DNA from: an uncultured Hyphomicrobium sp.
GTDB lineage: Bacteria > Pseudomonadota > Alphaproteobacteria > Rhizobiales > Hyphomicrobiaceae
NCBI GenBank assembly: GCA_934555825.1
Contig: CAKTFJ010000002.1
Location: 186,001-250,000 of the forward strand
Length of the DNA: 64,000 nucleotides
Direction of reading: 5' to 3'
Of this stretch, positions 25,393-33,924 are shown in pieces. The position numbers and the translations under genes are program-made. Numbering within the stretch: the first letter of the stretch is position 1; every line of letters begins with the position of its first letter. The notes under the pieces are model-generated. The model was not told where the DNA came from, searched no databases, and saw nothing but the letters and a program-made list of their open reading frames with translations.

Positions 25393-26259
25393 ATGAGTAA
25401 GCCGTCATCTCCTGCCGTGCGTGATCGACGGCTGCTCTGGGTTCTCACGCTTTCGGCTCTGGTCGCAGCGGGATTGCTTCTGCTGATCCTTCTATTCCTC
25501 GGGAGGGAAGCCTGGCCGGTTCTCGTGTCCGTCGGCATTTCCTCGTTTCTGCTGGATCCGTCGTGGTATCCGACCGAAGGCACGTTCGGCATGACTCCGA
25601 TGCTGGCGGCGTCGATGGGCATGTCGGCGCTCGCCGTTGCGATCGCGGCGCCGCTCGGTGTTGCGTCGGCGCTGTTCTGCCGGTTCTATGCGCCATCCGC
25701 CGTCGCGCGTCTCTATCGCTGGACCGTCGTTCTGCTCGCCGGCATTCCCTCCGTTGTGCTTGGTCTCTGGGGCCTCACTGCGCTCGTCCCGCTGATCAAT
25801 CAACTGTCGCCACCTGGAACCAGTCTGCTTGCCGGAAGTGTGGTGTTGGCGCTGATGATCTTTCCAACGATCGCGCTCACCACCGAAGCCGCGCTCACGT
25901 CGGTCTCGCAATCGTACTGGAACGGCGCGGCGGCGTTGGGCCTCTCGCGTGAGGCCATCGTTCTCGGTGTCGCGCTCCCGGCCGCGCGCAGCAGCATCGC
26001 GGCCGGTGTGTTGCTCGCTTCCGCTCGTGCTCTTGGAGAGACGATGGCCGTGCTGATGGTCAGCGGCAACGTCGTCCAGCTTCCTCTCAGCATTTTCGAT
26101 CCCGTGCGTACTCTCACGGCGAACATCGCGCTGGAAATGGCCTACGCAACCGGCGATCATCGCGCTTCGCTTTTCGTTTCCGGACTTGCTCTGACACTGC
26201 TTGTTCTCGCTCTTGCCGTGGCGGCGCGGCGCAGCGGGGGGCAGGTCGTCCATGCTTGA
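25393..26259 (+). CDS. pstC: Phosphate ABC transporter permease PstC
   Basis: A 288-residue inner-membrane permease with six helices. Family features are FGMTPMLAASMGMSALAVAIAAPLGVASALF, PSVVLGLWGL, and the ATPase-contact (EAA) loop ALGLSREAIVLGVALPAARSSIAAGVLLASARALGETMAVLMVSGN. It forms the membrane pore with PstA. It follows pstS by 36 bases and overlaps pstA by 8 bases. Length is somewhat short for PstC (usually 300-340) because the N-terminal region is compact, but all transmembrane segments appear present. Confidence 0.93.
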   Translation: MSKPSSPAVRDRRLLWVLTLSALVAAGLLLLILLFLGREAWPVLVSVGISSFLLDPSWYPTEGTFGMTPMLAASMGMSALAVAIAAPLGVASALFCRFYAPSAVARLYRWTVVLLAGIPSVVLGLWGLTALVPLINQLSPPGTSLLAGSVVLALMIFPTIALTTEAALTSVSQSYWNGAAALGLSREAIVLGVALPAARSSIAAGVLLASARALGETMAVLMVSGNVVQLPLSIFDPVRTLTANIALEMAYATGDHRASLFVSGLALTLLVLALAVAARRSGGQVVHA

Positions 26260-27124
26260 CGTGGCCGCCGCGGCGGATAATCCGCATGCTATTCGCGACT
26301 TTTCTCTGCGAGCGTTCGTTTTCCTTTCGGCGTTGCTCATCGCCGGAGTCTTCTCCTGGTTGCTGGCCGACATCTTGTGGCACGGTATCGGCCGGATCGA
26401 CTGGGCCTTTCTGACGACGCCACCGAAAAGCGCAGGGCGCGCCGGCGGTATCGCGCCAATCATCGTCTCGACACTCCTCATTTTGTTGGTCGCTATGGTT
26501 GTCGCCGTACCTTTGGGGTTGGCGACCGCGGTTCTCCTATCCGAGTACACGCGCCAAGGCGGCGCCAAGGTGCGTGCTGTCGGATTGAGTCTCGACGTGC
26601 TGGCCGGCGTACCCTCTATCGTGTTCGGTTTGTTCGGCAACGCGTTTTTCTGTGTTTGGCTGGGGTTGGGCTTCTCGATTCTGTCCGGCGGGCTGACACT
26701 CGCCTGCATGATCCTGCCCATTCTCATCAGGACGATCGAATCCGGTTTGCGCATGGTTCCCGACGAATGGCGTCTCGGTGGGGCGGCACTGGGCATCTCG
26801 CGCAGCACCATCATACGCCATGTTCTGATCCCAGTCGCGCTGCCGGCTCTCATTGCTGGTTTGATGCTCGGGATCGGACGCGCAATGGCCGAAACCGCCG
26901 CGCTGATTTTCACAAGCGGCTATGTCGACCGCATGCCGGGCTCGCTCTTCGACTCCGGCCGGGCGATCTCGGTCCACATCTACGACCTGACCATGAACGT
27001 CGCAGGCGGCGATAAAAGCGCTTACGCCTCGGCGCTTGTTCTTATCGTACTCCTGATTGCCATCAATAGTGCGGCGATGTGGTTGGCAAACCGCGCGCTT
27101 ACCCGGAAGGTCACCGCCTCATGA
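26252..27124 (+). CDS. pstA: Phosphate ABC transporter permease PstA
   Basis: A 290-residue permease with six helices: GRAGGIAPIIVSTLLILLVAMVVAVPLGLATAVLLSEYT, LAGVPSIVFGLFGNAFFCVWLGLG, and the ATPase-contact loop EWRLGGAALGISRSTIIRHVLIPVALPALIAGLMLGIGRAMAETAALIFTSG. The start ATG 26252 lies 8 bases before the end of pstC; the frame is open further upstream but that part overlaps pstC and has no homology. The stop overlaps the pstB ATG (ATGA). It pairs with PstC. Confidence 0.92.
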   Translation: MLDVAAAADNPHAIRDFSLRAFVFLSALLIAGVFSWLLADILWHGIGRIDWAFLTTPPKSAGRAGGIAPIIVSTLLILLVAMVVAVPLGLATAVLLSEYTRQGGAKVRAVGLSLDVLAGVPSIVFGLFGNAFFCVWLGLGFSILSGGLTLACMILPILIRTIESGLRMVPDEWRLGGAALGISRSTIIRHVLIPVALPALIAGLMLGIGRAMAETAALIFTSGYVDRMPGSLFDSGRAISVHIYDLTMNVAGGDKSAYASALVLIVLLIAINSAAMWLANRALTRKVTAS

Positions 27125-27987
27125 CATCATCACGCCAGGACGTGGCGTCCGAATTAAAGTGCAAGGATGACGATGCCTTCACACTTGGGTCTCTCGTTGC
27201 GGGCGCCGCATGCTGTGCGCCCGAACCGCTGATCCAGGTTTCGAACCTGTCGCTCAGCTACGGAGACAACGAAGTTCTTCGCAACATCAGCCTCGACATA
27301 CACAAGGGCTGCATCACGGCGCTCATCGGCCCGTCGGGTTGCGGCAAGACCAGCCTTCTCTCGAGCCTCAATCGCTTGACCGACCTTGTGCCGGGCTGCC
27401 GCGTCGATGGCCGCATCCTGCTCGGCGGCGCCGACATTCACGCGCCGAGCCTCGATGTTCATGCTCTACGGCGCAACGTCGGTATGATCTTCCAGCGGCC
27501 GAACCCATTTCCCTTGTCGATCCGGCGCAACCTGGCGCTTCCGCTGCGCGAGCATGGGCTGACCAACAAGACCGAGGTCGCCGACCGAATCGAGCGCGCG
27601 CTCAAGGATGTCGGGCTCTGGAATGAAATCTCCGAACGCCTCGACGCGTCGGCACAGGCGCTCTCCGGCGGCCAGCAGCAACGCCTCTGCATCGCGCGGG
27701 CTTTGGTCCTTGAGCCTGCCGTGCTTCTGATGGACGAGCCGTGCAGCGCGCTCGATCCCCTGTCTTCGGCTATTGTCGAGAACCTCATAGAGAGCCTGCG
27801 CGATCGGTACACGGTTGTGATCGTCACGCACAATCTCGCACAGGCACGCCGAATAGCGAACTATGCGGCCTTCTTCTGGGTCAAGGATCGTGCAGGGACG
27901 CTCGTCGAGTTCGATCACTGCAAGCGTCTGTTCGAGGCGCCGCGGGACGAGAGAACGGCCGCGTATGTCACGGGCGCGCGTGGTTAG
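27121..27987 (+). CDS. pstB: Phosphate ABC transporter ATPase PstB with Cys-bearing N-terminal extension
   Basis: A 288-residue ATPase: Walker A GPSGCGKT (70-77), PstB-specific VGMIFQRPNPFPLSI, signature ALSGGQQQRLCIARAL, Walker B VLLMDEPCSALDP, and switch His in VIVTHNLAQARRI. Ordinary PstB proteins are about 250-260 residues; this one carries about 38 extra residues before the ATPase core, containing Cys14 and the vicinal pair Cys31-Cys32 (GAACCAPEP). The ATG overlaps the pstA stop. aioB follows after 26 bases. No phoU is present. The extension might sense or bind arsenite, which is only a suggestion. Confidence 0.93.
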   Translation: MTSSRQDVASELKCKDDDAFTLGSLVAGAACCAPEPLIQVSNLSLSYGDNEVLRNISLDIHKGCITALIGPSGCGKTSLLSSLNRLTDLVPGCRVDGRILLGGADIHAPSLDVHALRRNVGMIFQRPNPFPLSIRRNLALPLREHGLTNKTEVADRIERALKDVGLWNEISERLDASAQALSGGQQQRLCIARALVLEPAVLLMDEPCSALDPLSSAIVENLIESLRDRYTVVIVTHNLAQARRIANYAAFFWVKDRAGTLVEFDHCKRLFEAPRDERTAAYVTGARG

Positions 27988-28013
27988 CCTGTGCCTGAAT
28001 AGGAGAAGCGACA

Positions 28014-28535
28014 ATGTCGCGATGCTCGAAGCTTGCCGACATCGGCCGCCGGCAGTTCCTGACGGGCGGCGCGCTTTCGGCAGCCGGCGCGGCTGCGGCG
28101 CTCGGTGTCTCGCCGCAGGCCAAAGCCAAGCCGGCATTGGCGCGCGTCTCCTATCCGTCAAACAAATTGGCCAATGTGGCGGACCTTGAGATCGACGTTC
28201 CGCTCGACGTCTCGTACCCGGACGATGACGCACCTGGCGTCTTGCTCAAGCTCGGTGTGCGGGTCGAGGGAGGAGTTGGAGCGGACGGGGACATCGTCGG
28301 ATTCACCACGATCTGTCCGCACAAAGGCTTTCCACTCATCTATAGCGCCCGCGACCGCACGCTCAGTTGCCGTGGCCATTACAGCCGCTTCGATTGTGAG
28401 GCCGGTGGCCAGCAGATCTGGGGGCATGCAACGCAGAACCTGCCGCAGTACAGTCTTCGGATCGACGAAGCTGGCGACATCTACGCCGAGGGACTCGACG
28501 AGTTGCTGTACGGCCGCCTTTCCAATGTCCTCTGA
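28014..28535 (+). CDS. aioB: Arsenite oxidase small (Rieske) subunit AioB
   Basis: A 173-residue exported Rieske protein. The twin-arginine signal GRRQFLTGGALSAAG (11-25) directs the folded heterodimer to the periplasm. The [2Fe-2S] ligands are Cys101-x-His103 (TICPHKGF) and Cys119-x2-His122 (LSCRGHYSRFD). The disulfide cysteines of classical Rieske proteins are replaced by Phe106 and Gly121, as reported for the NT-26 enzyme. It passes electrons from AioA to a cytochrome or similar acceptor. It is 26 bases after pstB and 11 bases before aioA. No cytochrome c gene is seen in the unit. Confidence 0.96.
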   Translation: MSRCSKLADIGRRQFLTGGALSAAGAAAALGVSPQAKAKPALARVSYPSNKLANVADLEIDVPLDVSYPDDDAPGVLLKLGVRVEGGVGADGDIVGFTTICPHKGFPLIYSARDRTLSCRGHYSRFDCEAGGQQIWGHATQNLPQYSLRIDEAGDIYAEGLDELLYGRLSNVL

Positions 28536-28546
28536 GGCCCGCGCTC

Positions 28547-31069
28547 ATGGCGTACAAGAGACAGATCGATCGCCTTCCAATCATTCCCGCCGAGGCGAAG
28601 CGGCAAAACGTCGTCTGTCACTATTGCATCGTGGGATGCGGCTATCAGGCCTACAGTTGGCCCGTGAACAAACAAGGCGGAACTGACGCTTCCGACAATG
28701 TGTTCGGGCGCGATCTTTCCCGCCAGCAACAGCCGGAAACCGACGCCTGGTATGCGCCCTCGATGTACAATATCGTCAAGCAGGACGGGGAGGACGTGCA
28801 TCTCGTCATCAAGCCGGACGATGGGTGTGTCTTGAATTCCGGTCTGGGCTCGGTGCGCGGCGCGCGCATGGCGGAGATGAGCTATTCCCGCCCGCGCGCA
28901 ACCCAGCAGCAGCGCCTGACCGATCCTTTGGTGTGGCGCTACGGACAGATGCAGCCCACGAGCTGGGATGACGCGCTCGATCTGGTTGCGCGGGTGACCG
29001 CTCGGATCGTGGCCGAGAAGGGCGAGGACGAACTTTTTGTCTCGGCTTACGACCATGGCGGCGCCGGTGGCGGCTATGAGAATACCTGGGGTACGGGCAA
29101 GCTCTACTTTGGCGCGATGAAGATCCAGAATATCCGGATACACAATCGTCCCGCGTACAATTCGGAAGTTCACGGCACCCGAGACATGGGCGTGGGGGAG
29201 CTCAACAATTGCTACGAGGACGCGGAGCTCGCGGACACCATCATGGTGGTGGGGGCGAACCCGCTCGAAACCCAGACCAACTATTTTCTCAACCACTGGG
29301 TGCCTAACCTCCGAGGTACCTCGCTCGGTAAGAAGAGCGAGCAGCTTCCTGGCGAACGCCATGAGCGAGGCCGGATCATCATCGTCGATCCGCGCCGGAC
29401 GGTCACCGTGGCCGCCTCCGAGGTCGAGGCCGGACCCGAGAACGTCCTTCATCTGCAGATCAAGTCCGGCACCGATCTCGCGCTCTTCAACGCGCTCTTC
29501 ACCGAAATCGCGGACAAAGGCTGGGTCGACCAAGCCTTCATCGACGCCCACACGTCGGCCGAGACCGGCACGCATGACGCGACAGATGCCGCTCACCCTG
29601 CGACGCTCACCAGCTTCTCCGATGCGCGGGCGGGCAACCGGCTGACCGTCGAGGAGGCCGCCGACATCACGGGCCTTTCGCCGGATGACATCCGCAAAGC
29701 GGCGCGCTGGATCGCAGAGCCCAAGGACGGTGGCGCGCGTCGCCGCACGATGTTCGCCTACGAAAAAGGTCTCATCTGGGGCAACGACAACTGTCGAACC
29801 AACGGCGCGCTGGTGAACATCGCGCTCGCAACCGGCAACGTCGGCCGAGCGGGCGGCGGTGTCGTGCGGCTTGGGGGACACCAGGAAGGTTATGCGCGCC
29901 CGAACGAGGCCCATGTCGGGCGACCGGCTGCCTATGTCGATCAGCTTTTGATCGAGGGGCGCGGTAGCGTGCACCACATCTGGGGCTGCGATCATTACAA
30001 AACCACGTTGAATGCATCGGAGTTCAAGCGCGTCTACAAGCAGCGCACCGACAAGGTGAAGGACGCAATGAATTCCGTGCCCTACGGCGATCGCGAGGCC
30101 TTGGTCGATGCGATCGTCGCGGCGATCGACGCAGGCGGGCTGTTCGCTGTCAATGTCGATATCGTGCCGACCAGGATCGGCGAAGCCTGCCACGTCGTAC
30201 TGCCCGCGGCCACGGCGGGCGAGATGAACCTCACCTCGATGAACGGCGAGCGGCGCATGCGTCTCACCGAACGCTATATGGACCCGCCCGGCCAGGCTCT
30301 GCCGGACTGTCTGATCGCAGCAAGGATCGCCCACAACCTGCAGCGTGTTTTTAGCACTCTTGGCCGAGCAGGGCTCGCGGCCAAGTTCGACGGGTTCGAT
30401 TGGAAGACCGAGGAGGATGCTTTCATCGACGGTTACCATGCCACGGCAAAAGGTGGCGAGTACGTGACGTACGAGCGGCTCAGGGCGCTCGGCACCAACG
30501 GCTTTCAAGAGCCTGCTGTCGGCTTCCAGCATGACAGGATCGTCGGCACGAAGCGGCTCTACACAGATGGGCGCTTCGATACCCCAGACGGAAAAGCGCG
30601 CTTCATGCTTGCCCAATGGCGTGGGCTGCAGGCGCCAGGCAAGGAAGAGCAGAGAAGACGCCATGCGTTTCTCATCAACAACGGGCGGGCGAACTTGGTC
30701 TGGCAGTCGGCCTATCTCGACGTCGAGAACGACTTCGTCATGGATCGCTGGCCGTTTCCATTCCTTGAAATTCATCCAGGCGATATGGATCGGATCGGCG
30801 TGAAGCAGGGCGATCTCGTCGAAATATACAACGATACAGGATCGACGCAGGCGATCGCCTATCCGACGCCGACCGCGCGGCCTGGAGAGACATTCATGCT
30901 GTTCGCCTATCCGACTGGCGTTCAGGGCAATGTCGTAAATGCGGGAACGAATGAACTCTTCATTCCCAACTACAAACAGACCTGGGCTGACATCAGGAAA
31001 ATATCTGACGCTCCCGCATCGGTTGCGCATCTGTCCTTTAAGTCGAAAGAGTACGCTGTCTCCAGCTAA
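28547..31069 (+). CDS. aioA: Arsenite oxidase large molybdopterin subunit AioA
   Basis: An 840-residue DMSO-reductase-family enzyme that oxidises arsenite to arsenate. The N-terminal cluster motif is C24-HY-C27-IVG-C31, the three-cysteine pattern that binds the [3Fe-4S] cluster of AioA. Family-specific segments include VWRYGQMQPTSWDDAL, YDHGGAGGGYENTWGTGKLYF, NRPAYNSEVHGTRDMGVGELN and NAGTNELFIPNYKQTWADI. No signal peptide is needed because it travels with AioB. Length is typical (about 825-845). It ends the arsR-pst-aio unit; its TAA overlaps the convergent glycosyltransferase stop by 3 bases. Confidence 0.97.
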   Translation: MAYKRQIDRLPIIPAEAKRQNVVCHYCIVGCGYQAYSWPVNKQGGTDASDNVFGRDLSRQQQPETDAWYAPSMYNIVKQDGEDVHLVIKPDDGCVLNSGLGSVRGARMAEMSYSRPRATQQQRLTDPLVWRYGQMQPTSWDDALDLVARVTARIVAEKGEDELFVSAYDHGGAGGGYENTWGTGKLYFGAMKIQNIRIHNRPAYNSEVHGTRDMGVGELNNCYEDAELADTIMVVGANPLETQTNYFLNHWVPNLRGTSLGKKSEQLPGERHERGRIIIVDPRRTVTVAASEVEAGPENVLHLQIKSGTDLALFNALFTEIADKGWVDQAFIDAHTSAETGTHDATDAAHPATLTSFSDARAGNRLTVEEAADITGLSPDDIRKAARWIAEPKDGGARRRTMFAYEKGLIWGNDNCRTNGALVNIALATGNVGRAGGGVVRLGGHQEGYARPNEAHVGRPAAYVDQLLIEGRGSVHHIWGCDHYKTTLNASEFKRVYKQRTDKVKDAMNSVPYGDREALVDAIVAAIDAGGLFAVNVDIVPTRIGEACHVVLPAATAGEMNLTSMNGERRMRLTERYMDPPGQALPDCLIAARIAHNLQRVFSTLGRAGLAAKFDGFDWKTEEDAFIDGYHATAKGGEYVTYERLRALGTNGFQEPAVGFQHDRIVGTKRLYTDGRFDTPDGKARFMLAQWRGLQAPGKEEQRRRHAFLINNGRANLVWQSAYLDVENDFVMDRWPFPFLEIHPGDMDRIGVKQGDLVEIYNDTGSTQAIAYPTPTARPGETFMLFAYPTGVQGNVVNAGTNELFIPNYKQTWADIRKISDAPASVAHLSFKSKEYAVSS

Positions 31070-31692
31070 GTCACGATGTTCTTTCCGCCGAGCGATCGCT
31101 TGTTGAGAAGATTCCACCCTTCTTTGCGTCGTAAGGCGTTGGCATCGTCGACGTCGTCGAGCTCATCCAGAAGTGCCACGCTCTTCTCGCCAAGATTGCG
31201 CAACGTGTCGGCCAGGGCGTACGAGGTCGACCACCGCACCGATTTGAACGGATCGATAATCGTCGGGCGTCGTCTCAATCCGACCGCCCAGTAACCGCCA
31301 TCCGAAGACGGCCCGAGGACAGCATCGTGCCCATCGAGCAATTGAAAGCCTCTTGCGATCAGCTGCGGTGGGATGCCCGGAACGTCGCTGCCGATGACGA
31401 GCACTGGCCCCCTGGGCAGAGTCTTTGCGACGTGAAGTAGGCGCACGCCGAGATCGCCTTTGCCCTGGGGTATCAAGTTGACGCATTGCGGCCAGGGGGC
31501 GGATCGGTCGGGAGTGATCGCCAGCCATGTCGTCCATCGCGCGTCGCGCCCGAGGCGAAGGAGCGTGTGCTCGAGATTGACACGCTGAAATCGCAAGGCC
31601 TCCACTGCGCCCGTTTGAGCGGCCAGGCGGCGTTTTCCGGTTCCGAGCTGCGGATAGCGTGTGAAAATGACGAGATGGCGGTGTGTCTTCAT
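31066..31692 (-). CDS. TIGR04282-type arsenosugar glycosyltransferase (DUF2064)
   Basis: A 208-residue GT-A-fold protein with MKTHRHLVIFTRYPQLGTGKRRLAA, the QGKGDLGVRLLHV segment and VLVIGSDVPGIPPQLI then LGPSSDGGYWAVGLR, the pattern of TIGR04282 (DUF2064), a family named for its occurrence in arsenosugar gene sets. It has a CofC/MobA-like nucleotidyltransferase fold, so it may activate rather than transfer a sugar. ATG 31692 lies 2 bases after the stop of the TIGR04283 gene, so the two are coupled. Its 3' end overlaps aioA by 4 bases. Confidence 0.88.
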   Translation of the reverse strand: MKTHRHLVIFTRYPQLGTGKRRLAAQTGAVEALRFQRVNLEHTLLRLGRDARWTTWLAITPDRSAPWPQCVNLIPQGKGDLGVRLLHVAKTLPRGPVLVIGSDVPGIPPQLIARGFQLLDGHDAVLGPSSDGGYWAVGLRRRPTIIDPFKSVRWSTSYALADTLRNLGEKSVALLDELDDVDDANALRRKEGWNLLNKRSLGGKNIVT

Positions 31693-31694
31693 CG

Positions 31695-32390
31695 TCAACC
31701 GTAGATACGTGCGATCAAGCGCGGTGACACACGAAGATAGTAGAGACCAAGGCAAAGGACATTGCGGCCGCTCCGCGCAATCCAGCCCTCCCGCCGCCAG
31801 CGTGCCGCAGATGTGCGAACCGCGGCGGGTAGCGTAACAAGTCGTTGCCGCCCGATGCGGCGCACGAGGTCGACGTCCTCCATCACGGGCCAGGATGGAT
31901 AACCGCCGACCTCTGCATAGAGAGAGCGATGGATCAGGAGGCCTTGATCCCCATAGGGCAAGCTGAAATTGCGTACCCGCCATGCGACGATCCGTTCGAG
32001 CCGGCGGGCCTGCGGCGTCTCGTCATCGAGCAGGAAACGGAAGGTCGCCGCCCGGCGCTTGTTCGTAGGATCGGCGATGAAGCTGCCTACCGCGGCCTTC
32101 CATCCGGGTTCGAGCTGCGTATCCGCGTGAAGGAAAAGAAGCCACTCGCCATTGGCGCGAGCCGCACCGGCTGCCAACTGCAAGCCGCGACCTTTCTCTG
32201 CTGTCACGATCCGCGCCCCGTGCCGGTTGGCAATGTCCCGTGTGGCATCCGTCGAGCCGCCATCCACGATGAGCACTTCACGCACGTCGGACAACGTGCG
32301 GAGCGCGTCCGCAAGCGTTTCAGCGGTATCGAGCGTCGGAATCACCACGGTGATATCCTGGGCGAGCGTCTCTATTTCCGCATGTTTCAT
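31695..32390 (-). CDS. TIGR04283-type arsenosugar family 2 glycosyltransferase
   Basis: A 231-residue GT2 enzyme: ITVVIPTLDTAETLADALRTL, VLIVDGGSTDATRDIANRHG, EKGRGLQLAAGAARANGEWLLFLHADTQ with the metal-binding HAD-T motif, and GGYPSWPVMEDVDLVRRIGR. This is the TIGR04283 pattern, found next to TIGR04282 in arsenosugar loci. It should transfer a sugar from a nucleotide donor; acceptor unknown. ATG 32390 begins one base after the stop of the FAD-reductase gene; an in-frame ATG at 32423 would overlap that gene by 32 bases. Confidence 0.88.
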   Translation of the reverse strand: MKHAEIETLAQDITVVIPTLDTAETLADALRTLSDVREVLIVDGGSTDATRDIANRHGARIVTAEKGRGLQLAAGAARANGEWLLFLHADTQLEPGWKAAVGSFIADPTNKRRAATFRFLLDDETPQARRLERIVAWRVRNFSLPYGDQGLLIHRSLYAEVGGYPSWPVMEDVDLVRRIGRQRLVTLPAAVRTSAARWRREGWIARSGRNVLCLGLYYLRVSPRLIARIYG

Positions 32391-32391
32391 C

Positions 32392-33822
32392 TCACGACCC
32401 AAAGGCACCGATGAGCCGGACAAGCCGCTTGGTGCGCTCGGAAAACAGTTGGGGGGTGAAGTAGCTACCGGCCGCGCGCTTAGTGACCTCGCTCAGTGTC
32501 GGGTATGGCGCGATGAGCGATGCCATGTCGCCGATTTTGTGCCCCTTGGAGATGGCAAGGACCCAAGGCAAGATCAGTTCGCCGGCATGGGGTCCAACGA
32601 TGGTTGCGCCCAGGATGTGTCCGCGCTTCCCAACAATGGCCTTGAGAAAGCCAGCCGTGGTTCCTTCGGCCTGCGCTCTATCGTTGTCCGAAAAATTCGC
32701 GCGGACGACACGTATGTGGTCACCGTACGTGTCACGCGCTTCAGCGGCATCCAGGCCGACGTGTGCGATCTCCGGATCGGTGTACGTCACACGTGGTATG
32801 GCCTTGGATGTATTTCGGGCGGCGAGGCGAAAGAGTGCATTCCGCAACACGATGCCTGCATGATAGCTGGCGACGTGCGTGAACTGTGGGCCTCCGATCA
32901 CATCGCCCGCTGCGTAGATCCGCTTGTTGCTGGTGCGCAGCCTGCTGTCGACTTCGATGCCCTGGCTGCCGACCCTGACGCCTGCCTTGTCGAGACCGAG
33001 ATTTTCGACGTTTGCGCGGCGACCCGTGGCAATGAGGAGATGCGAGCCCGTGACCTGATGCTCCCGTCCGGCTTGAGCGTAGGTTACGGCAACACCAGGA
33101 TCTGTACGTGCGATATTGATCACCGACACACCCTCGATGCATTCGATCCCTTCAGCCACGAAAGCATCGCGCACGACATGAACGCTTTCAGGATCTTCCT
33201 TCCCAAGCAATCGATCTTGGTCGATCAGTGTGACAGTTGCCCCTAAGCGCCGATGCGCCTGGGCCATTTCACAGCCGATCGGGCCAGCACCGATGATCAC
33301 GAGATGAGTTGGGATGGTGATCGTTTCAAAAATCGTCTCGTTGGTGAGAAATGGTATGTTACCGAGACCCGGGATGGGAGGAATGGCTGGTCGGCTCCCG
33401 GTCGCGAGGACAAAACGGCGGGCCCGCACAGTAAAAGATCCGGCCTGAAGTGACCGGCCGTCCACGAACTCCGCGTGCGCAGAGATGACGCGGCATCCAA
33501 GTTCGGTAAAGCGTTCGACAGAATCGTGCGGCGCGATTTTTTCTATCACGCTACGCACATATCGGTTCACCCGTGCGCCGTCGATCTCCATGTCGCCCGT
33601 TGTGATGCCAAAGCGATGGCTGGATCGCACCGTTTGCGCAACGTTCGCGACGGCAATGAGCGATTTCGAGGGAACACAGCCGGTATTGAGGCAGTCACCG
33701 CCCATTCGGTTCGCCTCTATCAAAACGGTTCGCGCGCCCATTTGCGCTGCGCCGGCAGCGATGGAAAGACCTGCCGATCCGGCGCCTACGATGCAAATAT
33801 CCGCAGTGATTTCTTCCGTCAT
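32392..33822 (-). CDS. FAD-dependent pyridine nucleotide-disulfide oxidoreductase, MerA/Lpd-like
   Basis: A 476-residue flavoprotein. FAD site CIVGAGSAGLSIAAGAAQMG (10-29), redox disulfide Cys44-x4-Cys49 in GGDCLNTGCVPSK, NAD(P) site LVIIGAGPIGCEMAQAHRRLG, second FAD motif IYAAGDVIGGPQFTHVA, and dimerisation domain. The C-terminal catalytic His of lipoamide dehydrogenase (HPT-x-SE) is replaced by Tyr (PYPTLSE), as in mercuric reductases, but no MerA heavy-metal domain or C-terminal Cys pair is present. These enzymes often pair with TVP38/TMEM64 proteins, one of which is in this locus. It may reduce an arsenic or thiol intermediate; not proven. First of a three-gene minus-strand set. Confidence 0.86.
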   Translation of the reverse strand: MTEEITADICIVGAGSAGLSIAAGAAQMGARTVLIEANRMGGDCLNTGCVPSKSLIAVANVAQTVRSSHRFGITTGDMEIDGARVNRYVRSVIEKIAPHDSVERFTELGCRVISAHAEFVDGRSLQAGSFTVRARRFVLATGSRPAIPPIPGLGNIPFLTNETIFETITIPTHLVIIGAGPIGCEMAQAHRRLGATVTLIDQDRLLGKEDPESVHVVRDAFVAEGIECIEGVSVINIARTDPGVAVTYAQAGREHQVTGSHLLIATGRRANVENLGLDKAGVRVGSQGIEVDSRLRTSNKRIYAAGDVIGGPQFTHVASYHAGIVLRNALFRLAARNTSKAIPRVTYTDPEIAHVGLDAAEARDTYGDHIRVVRANFSDNDRAQAEGTTAGFLKAIVGKRGHILGATIVGPHAGELILPWVLAISKGHKIGDMASLIAPYPTLSEVTKRAAGSYFTPQLFSERTKRLVRLIGAFGS

Positions 33823-33924
33823 ATGCCGGCGATGCCGCTCCCTGAATGATGCGCGCCCGTCTTTCGTCTGGGGGCTGGAATCCGGTGGTCATTGAACGCT
33901 CCCGATGAGCCTCCTTCAAGCTCT

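Noticed and set aside
25492..26913. A 473-codon minus-strand frame across pstC and pstA
   Set aside because: Antisense to two coupled permease genes, with repetitive charged composition typical of shadows.
28481..31117. An 878-codon open frame on the minus strand across aioA
   Set aside because: It lies fully antisense to an unmistakable aioA and shows no family features. High-GC codon use opens such antisense frames.
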